The position numbers were made by a program, and so were the translations under genes. This document shows, one piece after another, positions 36,650 through 45,269 of a DNA stretch of 64,000 nt. The DNA is taken from positions 19,063 to 83,062 of the forward strand of contig JAKPEO010000030.1 in the NCBI GenBank assembly GCA_029551925.1. Direction: 5' to 3'. Numbering within the stretch: the stretch's first letter is position 1; every line of letters begins with the position of its first letter. The stretch comes from a bacterium (GTDB lineage: Bacteria; JAGOBX01). The notes below the pieces were generated by a model, which saw nothing but the letters and a program-made list of their open reading frames with translations, had not been told where the DNA came from and did no database searches.

Positions 36650-37402
36650 TTATAATTTATAGCCCAAAATTGCAAATTTAGATAAATCTACTGTGAACAG
36701 CAAAAAACCGTCGAATTTTGCCGCTTTCATATATTCAGAAAAATCTTTCATCGCGCAGACTTTGCCTTTTTCACGACTCGAATGCACTAATAAATCATCA
36801 ACAACAAACCCTTCATGCGCTATAAAATGACCGTCTTTGATATGTTTTTTTCTAACAAAACAAATTCCTAATATTTCATTATTATTCATAAAAAAATCAT
36901 TAATTATTTCTGCGTTTTTTTCATTAAACGCATAATATTCGATTTTTATTTTTTTGCTAAAATCTATATCTATTAATTTTGTATTGTCAATCTTTTGATT
37001 CAAAATAAGTTCTGCACTATCTCTAATAACATTCAATTTTGGTATTTCAATTTTTTTGAAATAAACGCTGTTAATTATTCTATCTTCTGTAAAATGTATG
37101 CGCGTATCAAATCTGATTTCATTTGAATAATAAAATAATTTCGTATAATTTTTTATAAATTCGTCATAATCTTTTGAAAGCGTTAAACTATATACATTTA
37201 CAACAAATGTCGTACAATCAACTAAAAAAAGATTATAAGATGGCTGATTATTTTTTTCAATTTCAAGTGCTATAAATTTATATGGATTATCAATATAATC
37301 AAAGATTATTTTTCGTAATTTATTGGAAAAATTGTCAGTATTAAATTTTGAAAGATAATCATTGACGGCAGCCGCAGTATCAATAATTTCATTAAAAATC
37401 AT
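36650..37402 (-). CDS. DUF1460-like (putative NlpC/P60-type amidase) protein
   Basis: A 250-aa protein. The VDCTTFVVNVYSLTL stretch supplies a candidate catalytic Cys, RIHFTEDRI resembles the family R-x-HY region, and HEGFVVDDLLVHSS supplies a candidate His. These match the DUF1460 family of cell-wall-amidase-like cysteine hydrolases. No signal peptide is evident, which is odd for a wall enzyme. It overlaps the DUF3108 gene by 4 bases (ATGA), so the two form an operon. Confidence 0.65.
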   Translation of the reverse strand: MIFNEIIDTAAAVNDYLSKFNTDNFSNKLRKIIFDYIDNPYKFIALEIEKNNQPSYNLFLVDCTTFVVNVYSLTLSKDYDEFIKNYTKLFYYSNEIRFDTRIHFTEDRIINSVYFKKIEIPKLNVIRDSAELILNQKIDNTKLIDIDFSKKIKIEYYAFNEKNAEIINDFFMNNNEILGICFVRKKHIKDGHFIAHEGFVVDDLLVHSSREKGKVCAMKDFSEYMKAAKFDGFLLFTVDLSKFAILGYKL

Positions 37403-38349
37403 TGTTTGTCTCGGTATCTTTCAATAGTTGCAGTAATCGAACCAAAAAGCATCTGCCCTTGCATTTTTACAGGGATTTTGCGATTATCGGCAGTCACCCA
37501 AATATCCATATCGCCTTTATGCAGAAATATCCCTTCTTTTAATAATACAGGTCTAAGTTTATAACAATCTATTTTTCCTATTTTTGTATTCAATTTTTCA
37601 AGTTTTAAAATTTTAATATTTAATTCATATTGGTCAGTGCTGGAACTTACGGGAATTTTTACAGTATCGCCTACTTTAAAATTTAAAGTCCTTAAATAAT
37701 ACAATGCAGCAAATGGATCAAATATCGCTTCTTTTAATTCAAATGTCGTTTTGTTATGATTAATTTTATCTTTTTTTAATTTTGAACGATAACGCACAGC
37801 TATTTTATTTGGATATTTGTATCTTATTAATTCATTAATTTTTTTGCCGCCTTCTCTCTGAACCTTTATATATTTATAAGAAATTAATTTTTCTGTATCA
37901 ACATAAGACACAATTCTATCGCGCACGCGATATACAGCGTCAAAAAACGAATTTGTCTGCGCGTCTGATGTTATCATTAGCGCCGGTCTTTTATAAAAAT
38001 TTGTCGCGGCTCTCGATACTCTAAAAACAGCATTGCCGACATTAATAATACCATATTTTACTGAAAATACTATTTCTTCGCCTATATCAAAACTTATAGG
38101 ATTTTGTAGTTTTATATTTTTTAAAACATCGTCTATCTTTAAACTTTCAGGTTCTTCTTCTTCATCTAATTTTTCTAATAAATTCGCAGCTTGCGTAGGA
38201 GATAAATCTATCGCAGCTTCTAATTCATCAGAATTTTCAACATCATCATCTATTTCAAAAAGAACTTTTGAATAAATAATCTGTGCAGAAAAAATCAAAA
38301 ATAAAATAAATATTATAAGATAATTTTTTTTGATTCTTTTTAGAAGCAT
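37399..38349 (-). CDS. DUF3108-domain exported protein
   Basis: A 316-aa protein with a signal peptide (KRIKKNYLIIFILFLIFSAQ) and an acidic spacer. The DUF3108 beta-rich domain follows (IGEEIVFSVKYGIINVGNA; SDAQTNSFFDAVYRVRDRI; FDPFAALYYLRTL; GDMDIWVTADNRKIPVKM). The family is periplasmic or outer-envelope and structurally lipocalin/barrel-like, with unknown function. A near-consensus promoter places transcription start within a few bases of the ATG. Confidence 0.85.
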   Translation of the reverse strand: MLLKRIKKNYLIIFILFLIFSAQIIYSKVLFEIDDDVENSDELEAAIDLSPTQAANLLEKLDEEEEPESLKIDDVLKNIKLQNPISFDIGEEIVFSVKYGIINVGNAVFRVSRAATNFYKRPALMITSDAQTNSFFDAVYRVRDRIVSYVDTEKLISYKYIKVQREGGKKINELIRYKYPNKIAVRYRSKLKKDKINHNKTTFELKEAIFDPFAALYYLRTLNFKVGDTVKIPVSSSTDQYELNIKILKLEKLNTKIGKIDCYKLRPVLLKEGIFLHKGDMDIWVTADNRKIPVKMQGQMLFGSITATIERYRDKQ

Positions 38350-38358
38350 AATTTATTT

Positions 38359-38387
38359 ATTATATCTATTAAGGGTTTAAATTTCAA
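38359..38387 (-). promoter_or_regulatory. Near-consensus promoter predicting a leaderless mRNA
   Basis: TTGAAA (38382-38387) and TATAAT (38359-38364) have a 17-base spacer on the minus strand. The -10 ends only 9 bases before the ATG at 38349, and there is no Shine-Dalgarno. Confidence 0.6.
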
Positions 38388-38569
38388 GATTTTTTTTGTT
38401 TTTTTATAATTTAATTTAGGGCACGAGTATAAATTGTTCAAAAAAAAAAATTAAACGATATTAGCGATTAAAAAAAATATTTTTTTCTTTTGGTTTTAGT
38501 GTTTATTTTTTTACAAAAGAATAAAATAAAAAATATTTAATTTTTTTTAGAAGCGCGCTCGATATCTCT

Positions 38570-40507
38570 TCATTTTTTGCTATTGATAATTTCAATTATT
38601 TTTTCTATATCTATTGGTTTCTGCAAAATTCCTTGAACTTTATATTCATCTATCATTGAAACATCAACATCAAGATTGCCAGTCATAAAATAATAGTCGG
38701 ATTCGGCATTTATATTTTGTAATTTTTTTAGTAATTTATAGCCGTCAACAAAAGGCATCATAATATCTAAAAATATAAATTTAAAATTTATTGTTTTAAC
38801 TAATACAGTAGCAATATCAGCATTAGTGGCAATATAAATATTGGTATATCCTTTATTTTTCAAATTTTTTGATATTAACTGCAATAAAGTTTGTTCGTCA
38901 TCAATAAATAAAATCGGCGTGTTATTAGGCAAATCATCTTTTTTTGTTATGTTTTTTTTCTGCGGCAAATTATCCTTATTTTCTAATAATGCATTAAATT
39001 CTAAAATAAATTCTGTGCCGACATTTTCTTTACTGACAAATGATATTTTTCCATCATTGTTTTCAATAATTTTTTTTGATATAGCCAAACCCAAGCCGGT
39101 GCCTTTAATTTTCGGCTGATTAATATCTTTTATATATGCGCCTTTAGTGGAAAAAAACGGCGTGAATATTTTATCTTGAACATTTTGCGGGATACCAATA
39201 CCATTATCTATTATTTTTATTATAACCTTGCCATTAATTTTTTCAATAATAATTTTTATTTCCCCGTTATTTTTTGATGCGGCAAGAATAGCGTGTCTCG
39301 CATTAATTATAAGGTTCATCAATACCTGCTGCAATTGTCCGTCATCGCAACAAATATAGACATCATCATTAGAATATTGTTTACTGATTTTTATATTTTC
39401 AAATTCTAATTGTTTATTTTGCAATTTCAAAATTTCTTCGATAACCTCATTAACATTAACATTTTTTTTCTGCGGCGGTTTTGGTCTTGAAAAAAGCATT
39501 AATTGTTTGACTATATTCGCTGCACGGTCTATTTGTTCAATAAAAATTTTATAAAGTTCGACTATTTCTTGTTCGGCATTATTTTTAGACAATTTCATTT
39601 CTAAATACTGTATATTTGATTTTAATATAGACAAAATATTATTAAATTCATGCGCTATGCCAGCGGCGAGTTGCCCTGTAACTGAAAGTTTTTCAGAATG
39701 TATTAATTGTTCTTGCATCTGTGTAAATTCAGTTATATCTTGAACAGTGCCTGATAAAAAATCAATATTTTCGGCTTTATTAAATCTACCGATTTCGTTA
39801 ACATATTTTATATTATCTTCATTTTTTTTTATTCGATATTTTATAGAATAATTAGTTTTATTTGTAATTGCTGATAAATGAGTATTAATAACATTTTGCT
39901 TGTCTTCTTCGTGAATACAAGAAATCAATTTTTGATATGATAATGGCTCGTTTATATCTAATTCAAAAATATTATATATTTCATTCGAGCATATAATGTT
40001 TTCAAAATTAATATCAAACCGCCAACTGCCAATATGCGCTATACTTTGCGCTTGCTCTAATAACTCTTGTTTTTCTGCAATTATTATTTTACTTTTCTCT
40101 AATTCTTCTTGTATTTCTATTGATTTTAATTGAGTTTTTATTATCTTCGGAATACTTTCTAAAAATTGTGAATTTTTCACAAAATAATCTTCTGCGCCTA
40201 ATTTCATTAATTCTACCGCAATCTGCTCGCCGCCATAACCAGTTACTACAACAAATCGCGGAATAGGAATATTTTTTTCTTTTAAACAATTTAAGAAACC
40301 AATAGCATTCATATCTGGCAACGAAAAATCAATCATCATAAATTTTGCTTGATTGCGGTTATTCTCAAGCCAATCAATAGCTTTGCTCGCAGTTTGAAAA
40401 GAAATAACAGGCAAATAAATTTCTTTTATTTTTTCAGTTATTAAAAAAGCCAAACCCTCGTCATCTTCTAAAATTACAATCGGCTTTTGGTAGACTTTTG
40501 ATTCCAT
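38570..40507 (-). CDS. Hybrid histidine kinase (REC-PAS-HisKA-HATPase-REC)
   Basis: A soluble 645-aa kinase. Domains in order: receiver (EDDEG; phospho-Asp in MMIDFSLPD), a coiled coil, PAS (IAHIGSWRFDINFENIICSNEIY), HisKA with AAGIAHEFNNIL, HATPase (LIINARHAI; DNGIGIPQN; GTGLGLAI), and a C-terminal receiver (FIDDEQ; IFLDIMMPFVDG; LQKP). It is the last gene of a three-gene signalling operon, 17 bases after the Rcp1-like regulator. The FNNIL form of the H-box groups it with NtrB-like kinases. Confidence 0.94.
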   Translation of the reverse strand: MESKVYQKPIVILEDDEGLAFLITEKIKEIYLPVISFQTASKAIDWLENNRNQAKFMMIDFSLPDMNAIGFLNCLKEKNIPIPRFVVVTGYGGEQIAVELMKLGAEDYFVKNSQFLESIPKIIKTQLKSIEIQEELEKSKIIIAEKQELLEQAQSIAHIGSWRFDINFENIICSNEIYNIFELDINEPLSYQKLISCIHEEDKQNVINTHLSAITNKTNYSIKYRIKKNEDNIKYVNEIGRFNKAENIDFLSGTVQDITEFTQMQEQLIHSEKLSVTGQLAAGIAHEFNNILSILKSNIQYLEMKLSKNNAEQEIVELYKIFIEQIDRAANIVKQLMLFSRPKPPQKKNVNVNEVIEEILKLQNKQLEFENIKISKQYSNDDVYICCDDGQLQQVLMNLIINARHAILAASKNNGEIKIIIEKINGKVIIKIIDNGIGIPQNVQDKIFTPFFSTKGAYIKDINQPKIKGTGLGLAISKKIIENNDGKISFVSKENVGTEFILEFNALLENKDNLPQKKNITKKDDLPNNTPILFIDDEQTLLQLISKNLKNKGYTNIYIATNADIATVLVKTINFKFIFLDIMMPFVDGYKLLKKLQNINAESDYYFMTGNLDVDVSMIDEYKVQGILQKPIDIEKIIEIINSKK

Positions 40508-40524
40508 AATTTTAATTATTTTTT

Positions 40525-40983
40525 TTAATGATTCCCATTATTTTCTGGAATTTTAACCACTAAAATAAACAATCCGAGCCTCTGTAATGTCTCTGTAAGT
40601 TTTTGAAATTCTACTGGTTTTGTCACATAACAATTGCAGCCCAATTCATAACATCTTTTAATTTCAAAATGGTCATCTGTTGTAGTCAACATAATAATCG
40701 GAATTTTTTTTAAATTAGCATCAGATTTGAGTTTTTTCAATACTTCAATCCCATCTATTTCCGGCATATTAATATCCAGCAAAATCAAATACGAAAAAGA
40801 TTTATCAAAATTCTGTCCATCGGCTGCGCGGTTATTATAAAAAAAATCAAGCAATTCAGAGCCATTGGAAAAACGAATAATCTGATTTCTAATACCAGAA
40901 TCATATAAATTCATTTTTATTAATTCAGCATGTCCTTCATCATCTTCTGCCATTAAAATAATTATTTCATTTGCATTTGTCAT
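40525..40983 (-). CDS. Response regulator, Rcp1-like single receiver
   Basis: A 152-aa stand-alone receiver with AEDDEGH, phospho-Asp in LILLDINMPEIDG, LTTTDD switch and VTKPVEF. It resembles the regulator at 24612-25055 and sits in the same position after a solute-binding sensor kinase. A clear AGGAAAG Shine-Dalgarno lies 16 bases after the kinase gene. No output domain is present. Confidence 0.92.
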   Translation of the reverse strand: MTNANEIIILMAEDDEGHAELIKMNLYDSGIRNQIIRFSNGSELLDFFYNNRAADGQNFDKSFSYLILLDINMPEIDGIEVLKKLKSDANLKKIPIIMLTTTDDHFEIKRCYELGCNCYVTKPVEFQKLTETLQRLGLFILVVKIPENNGNH

Positions 40984-40999
40984 AAAAATCTTTCCTTTT

Positions 41000-43048
41000 T
41001 TATTTTTTTAATTTTGGTAATGCTATATAAAATTCCGAACCATTACCGTATTCCGATTTTACCCAAACCTTTCCAGAATGCTTTTGTATTATATTTTTTA
41101 CAATAGTCAAGCCAATACCTTCGCCGTCAATATCATTGTTATCAGTTATACGATAAAATAATTTCCAAATTTTTTCAATATTATTTTTAGAAATGCCTAT
41201 ACCATTATCTTTCACACAATATACTATATATTCATTTTCGATTTTTCCTGAAATATTTAGCACAAGCTGCGTATCCATTTTTCGATATTTAATAGCATTA
41301 TCAATCAAATTTGTAAATACTTGATTTAGCAAATTCCTATCGCCTATACAATTTGGCAAATCTTCTATTTTTATTTTCACATTATATTCTTGAATTTTTA
41401 TAGCCAAATTTTTTATTATTTCTTCCAGCAAAGCATTCATATCTATATTATTCATTTGCGGTATAAGTCTACCAAGTCGTGAAAGTTTTAATAATCCGCT
41501 AATTAACACATCCATTTTTTTTGCGCTTATCTGAATAAAATTAAAAGAAGAATTAATTTGCTTTTTATGTTCATCGGTAATTTTATTTTTTAAATCATCA
41601 AGTGTTTCAGCGCTATCTAATACTGCAAATATTTCATTTATTTTTTTGCTTATTCTATCAGTAAAACCCTGAATATTTAATAATGGCGACCGCAAATCGT
41701 GCGAAGAAATATACAATATATTTTCCATCTCTTCAGTTTTATTTTGAAGTTGCTCTACTAAATCATTTAATAATTTTTCGTTTTTTTTGGCAAGTGTTAT
41801 ATCTGTAGTAACAGTAACAAAATAATTTTTTTTTGGCGAAAAAGTTGAAATCAAAAAATATTTTTCTATTGGTTCATAATAAATTTCAAAATTAGTCGCC
41901 TTGCCAGTTAATGCCACTTCTTTATAAATGTCAAAAAATGGCGGTTCTGCGGTTTTATAAACTTCCGTAGCGCGCCTGCCGATAACATTTTCAGGCGTTA
42001 AATTAAGTGTTTTATAAAATGCAAGATTTGCGTCAATAATTTCATAGTCAATTGCCGCACCATTATTATCAAATACCAATTTATGCTGCGCTACAATTTC
42101 AGTCATATTATTTACTAATTCGTAATATTGTTTTTCAGTATTTTTCAATGCTAAATACAATTTACGCGTTGTTTTATATTTCCAGACAAATAATACAATA
42201 ACTATTACAATAATTATTATCACACAAGTAATAACTACTTTTTTTACATTCCAAAATTCCGGCGGCTCTCCATACCATTTTAAATAAATATTATGATAAA
42301 ATTCAGAATTAACTACTTTCTTTAATTCTTCATCAAATATTTTATGGAGATAATCGTCATTTTTATTGAATACATATCCGCGCTTAAGTTCCATCAGCGG
42401 TTTGCCTACTATTTTTATACGATTTTCTAATTTCACTTCACGTATTTTTTTTAATAATACTGGCTCAGGAAAAACAAAAGCGTCAATCTGCCCGGCTAAT
42501 AATGCAAACAGTGCAGAATCAATATTTTTAAAAGTAATAAGATTATAATTTTCCCAATTCTTCATTTCATTATAAGCGCCGCCATTTTCGATTACGCCAG
42601 TGCGGCGATTGACTAAATCGGGAATACCGTGAATATCATAATTTGACGCTCTAACAAAACACGAAACAGGCACGACTTCTACAAATGTTTCTGATACTTT
42701 AAAATTAGCTAATCTATCAGCAGTGATGCCTACTCCAGGCGCTAAATCAGCTTCGTTTGCCTCAAGCGATTTCAGCATTTCATCCCAATTTTCTACAACT
42801 TTATATTTAATCTTATACCCCAAATTTTTAGCGATATATTCTAAAATATCTATTGCTAATCCTGCGGGCTTTCGATTTTGGTCTAAAATATACAGCGGCG
42901 GAAAATCAGCGAGCACAACAGCGCGCAATTCTTTTGTTTTTTTATATGATGGAATAATATTAGTATCATCAATATTTTTTTCTGCTGCAAAAATAGGATA
43001 ATAACAGAAAATAAAAATAATTATAAATAATATTTTTTTTAAATTCAT
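41000..43048 (-). CDS. Sensor histidine kinase with solute-binding sensor domain and PAS
   Basis: A 682-aa kinase: signal sequence (KKILFIIIFIFCYY), periplasmic family-3 solute-binding domain (YILDQNRKPAGLAIDILEYI; EADLAPGVGITADRL), the LKWYGEPPEFW junction, membrane helix (about 275-297), PAS (about 310-425), HisKA with ISSHDLRSPL and HATPase (IDNAIKYRKM; DNGIGISKN; GEGIGLTI). It heads the operon with the receiver and the hybrid kinase. The sensor half is clearly paralogous to 25080-26720. A TTGACA/TAAAAT promoter ends 7 bases before its ATG. Confidence 0.93.
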   Translation of the reverse strand: MNLKKILFIIIFIFCYYPIFAAEKNIDDTNIIPSYKKTKELRAVVLADFPPLYILDQNRKPAGLAIDILEYIAKNLGYKIKYKVVENWDEMLKSLEANEADLAPGVGITADRLANFKVSETFVEVVPVSCFVRASNYDIHGIPDLVNRRTGVIENGGAYNEMKNWENYNLITFKNIDSALFALLAGQIDAFVFPEPVLLKKIREVKLENRIKIVGKPLMELKRGYVFNKNDDYLHKIFDEELKKVVNSEFYHNIYLKWYGEPPEFWNVKKVVITCVIIIIVIVIVLFVWKYKTTRKLYLALKNTEKQYYELVNNMTEIVAQHKLVFDNNGAAIDYEIIDANLAFYKTLNLTPENVIGRRATEVYKTAEPPFFDIYKEVALTGKATNFEIYYEPIEKYFLISTFSPKKNYFVTVTTDITLAKKNEKLLNDLVEQLQNKTEEMENILYISSHDLRSPLLNIQGFTDRISKKINEIFAVLDSAETLDDLKNKITDEHKKQINSSFNFIQISAKKMDVLISGLLKLSRLGRLIPQMNNIDMNALLEEIIKNLAIKIQEYNVKIKIEDLPNCIGDRNLLNQVFTNLIDNAIKYRKMDTQLVLNISGKIENEYIVYCVKDNGIGISKNNIEKIWKLFYRITDNNDIDGEGIGLTIVKNIIQKHSGKVWVKSEYGNGSEFYIALPKLKK

Positions 43049-43055
43049 TTATGGA

Positions 43056-43085
43056 ATTTTACAATATTTTTTTTCATTTTGTCAA
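43056..43085 (-). promoter_or_regulatory. Promoter placed for a leaderless kinase transcript
   Basis: TTGACA (43080-43085) and TAAAAT (43056-43061) have an 18-base spacer on the minus strand. Only 7 bases separate the -10 from the ATG at 43048, and no Shine-Dalgarno is seen. Confidence 0.55.
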
Positions 43086-43118
43086 GTTGAATAATTTTAA
43101 TTATAAAAAATAAAAAAA

Positions 43119-43865
43119 TTAATTGCAAAAAATAAAATTAATCATTCTGCCGGTTTGATTGTTAAATCTATAAGAATAAAACTGACTGGTATTTTCAAAT
43201 GTACACAATTTGCAATTAAAAATTTTTTTTCGTTGCACTCCTAAAAATTTTAAATCATTAATTATCGCCTTTTCCAAATCAAAATAAAATTTACCGTTTT
43301 TTTCAAAAATAAAAGATATATAATTAGAATATTGTTTATTCAACAATTCGACAAAATCTTTACCTACTTCATAACAATTTCCGCAAATATTCGGTCCTAT
43401 AAATACTCTAACATTTTTCAAATCAAAATCTAATATTTTTTCAAGACATTTTTCAAAAGTTTTTGAAATAATACCATTTACTACTCCGCGCCAGCCGCAG
43501 TGCGCAGCGCCAATAATTTTTGACAGCGGCTCGTAAAATAATAGCGGCGCGCAATCAGCAGTCATCACGCAAAGTATTTTAGTCATATCATTAGTAAAAA
43601 CCGCATCAGTATCTTGCAGTGCAGAAGATTCATTATAAAATCCGCAATTTTTATAATTATCGTTTTTATCTAAAAACACAATATTAGTAGAATGCGTTTG
43701 ATTCATAAAAACAAAATCTTCCGGTCGCTTATTAAATTTTTGCGCTAAAATTTCGCGGTTTTTAATGACGCTCTCCTGACTATCGCCATTATGCAAGCCG
43801 AGATTAAATGAAAAATAATTTCCTTGCGATACTCCGCCATTGCGCGTAGTAAAGCCGACTATCAA
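43119..43865 (-). CDS. pgeF: PgeF-type peptidoglycan editing factor (laccase-domain, YfiH), start disrupted
   Basis: A laccase-domain protein with the metal-site residues in VMTADCAPLLF, GAAHCGWRGV and GPNICGNCYEVG. PgeF proteins hydrolyse wrongly built peptidoglycan precursors. The first in-frame start is TTG at 43865 (MIVGFTTRNGG), which removes the usual N-terminal strand. That strand (FFLKDKAFYLFNTKFENL) is encoded upstream in frame but without a start. An ATG at 43930 would supply it if the intervening T8 tract had nine T. The true gene is probably 43119-43930 with a one-base homopolymer problem. Confidence 0.85.
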   Translation of the reverse strand: MIVGFTTRNGGVSQGNYFSFNLGLHNGDSQESVIKNREILAQKFNKRPEDFVFMNQTHSTNIVFLDKNDNYKNCGFYNESSALQDTDAVFTNDMTKILCVMTADCAPLLFYEPLSKIIGAAHCGWRGVVNGIISKTFEKCLEKILDFDLKNVRVFIGPNICGNCYEVGKDFVELLNKQYSNYISFIFEKNGKFYFDLEKAIINDLKFLGVQRKKIFNCKLCTFENTSQFYSYRFNNQTGRMINFIFCN

Positions 43866-43940
43866 ATTTTCAAATTTTGTATTAAATAAATAAAACGCCT
43901 TGTCTTTTAAAAAAAAGTTTCGTTTGCCATATTAAAAAAA

Positions 43941-45269
43941 CTATTTTGCCGCAATATTAATATCATTAAAGCAAATAGCGGGCGTACGCATTGAACTTTT
44001 TATAAATAATTCTTTGCTTATAGAATTAATCTTGTTATTGAACAAATCATAAACATTGCCAGCAATCATACAATCTTTCACGCGTCCGACAATTTTACCT
44101 TTTTTAATCCAATAGCCCAAACTTACATTAACAGAAAAATCGCCAGCTAATACATTGCTCTGGCCCGCGCCTATTGTATGCTCGACAATCAGCCCTTCAT
44201 CTATTTCAGCAATCATTTCATTATACGGCTTATCGCCTGTATTAACGACAATATTAGAATATGACGGCGTCGGCATTGCGCTGATACTGCGTTCAGCATT
44301 GCCTGTACTTTTATTTCCTGTTAATTTTGCAGAGCGCAAATCAAAAATAAAATTTCTGAATACGCCATCTTCAATCAGCGGCTTTTTATAGGTTTGAATG
44401 CCTTCGGCATCGACAATTGCAGAGCCGAGCGCATAATCAATATGCGGATCATCATACATTGAAAATCTGGCATCTACTATTTTTTTATTTAATTTATCAG
44501 AAAGCGGCGAGATACCTTTTTGATATATTTTGCCGTTCATCGCTTGCAAAAAACTCGTATAAAGTAGCCCTATAGAAAATTTATTGAAAATTACAGGATA
44601 TTTTTCTGATTTTATCGCTGCTATTTTTTTCGCTTGTTCATAACGGCGAATTATATTATCTACTATAACATTAATTTTATCTAAATTTATTAATGCGCAA
44701 CTTGCGAGTCCATCATAAATATCTAATATTCCTTTTTTCTCTGTTATAACTACACTTACAGAAAAATCGAACATACTGCATTTTTCTGAAAATTTATAAT
44801 TATTAGAATTAATCAAAATACTATCGCCCCATGATTTGCCAAATGATAATGATACCATTGAATTTGGAATATATTTATTTAATTTTTTAATAATTCTATT
44901 GCCAAATTCTATAAATTGTTTTAAATCTAAATTTTCGATTTTTTCGTCATACATCTTTATTGTATTTTTTTTTATTTTCTGTTTCATCGGCAATTCTAAA
45001 TTAAGTTTTTCGCCGAAATTCGCGCTGGCAATAGCATAATTAATTGTTTGTTTGATTTTTTCAGGATTAGTAGTGAACGAAAAGCCGACTCTGCCATTTT
45101 TAAAAATTCTTAATCCTAACCCTGAACTATAATTATTTTCAAACATAAATAATTTATTATTTTCAAATGAAATTGATTCGTTATTAGAATTTGCATAATA
45201 CAAATCAAATTGCTCGCATTCTTGGTGTAATGTCTTAGAAATACCTGAAATATTAAATTTATTTGCCAC
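43941..45269 (-). CDS. tldE: TldE/PmbA metalloprotease subunit
   Basis: A 442-aa member of the PmbA/TldE family, which forms a heterodimeric protease with TldD that degrades unfolded peptides and processes modified peptides. Family features include ESISFENNKL near the N-terminus, the RRYEQAKKIA helix and the late GAGQSNVLAGDFSVNVSLGYWI and GRVKDCMIAGNVYDLF. It lacks the HExxxH site, as expected of TldE. It overlaps tldD by 11 bases. Confidence 0.93.
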   Translation of the reverse strand: MANKFNISGISKTLHQECEQFDLYYANSNNESISFENNKLFMFENNYSSGLGLRIFKNGRVGFSFTTNPEKIKQTINYAIASANFGEKLNLELPMKQKIKKNTIKMYDEKIENLDLKQFIEFGNRIIKKLNKYIPNSMVSLSFGKSWGDSILINSNNYKFSEKCSMFDFSVSVVITEKKGILDIYDGLASCALINLDKINVIVDNIIRRYEQAKKIAAIKSEKYPVIFNKFSIGLLYTSFLQAMNGKIYQKGISPLSDKLNKKIVDARFSMYDDPHIDYALGSAIVDAEGIQTYKKPLIEDGVFRNFIFDLRSAKLTGNKSTGNAERSISAMPTPSYSNIVVNTGDKPYNEMIAEIDEGLIVEHTIGAGQSNVLAGDFSVNVSLGYWIKKGKIVGRVKDCMIAGNVYDLFNNKINSISKELFIKSSMRTPAICFNDINIAAK

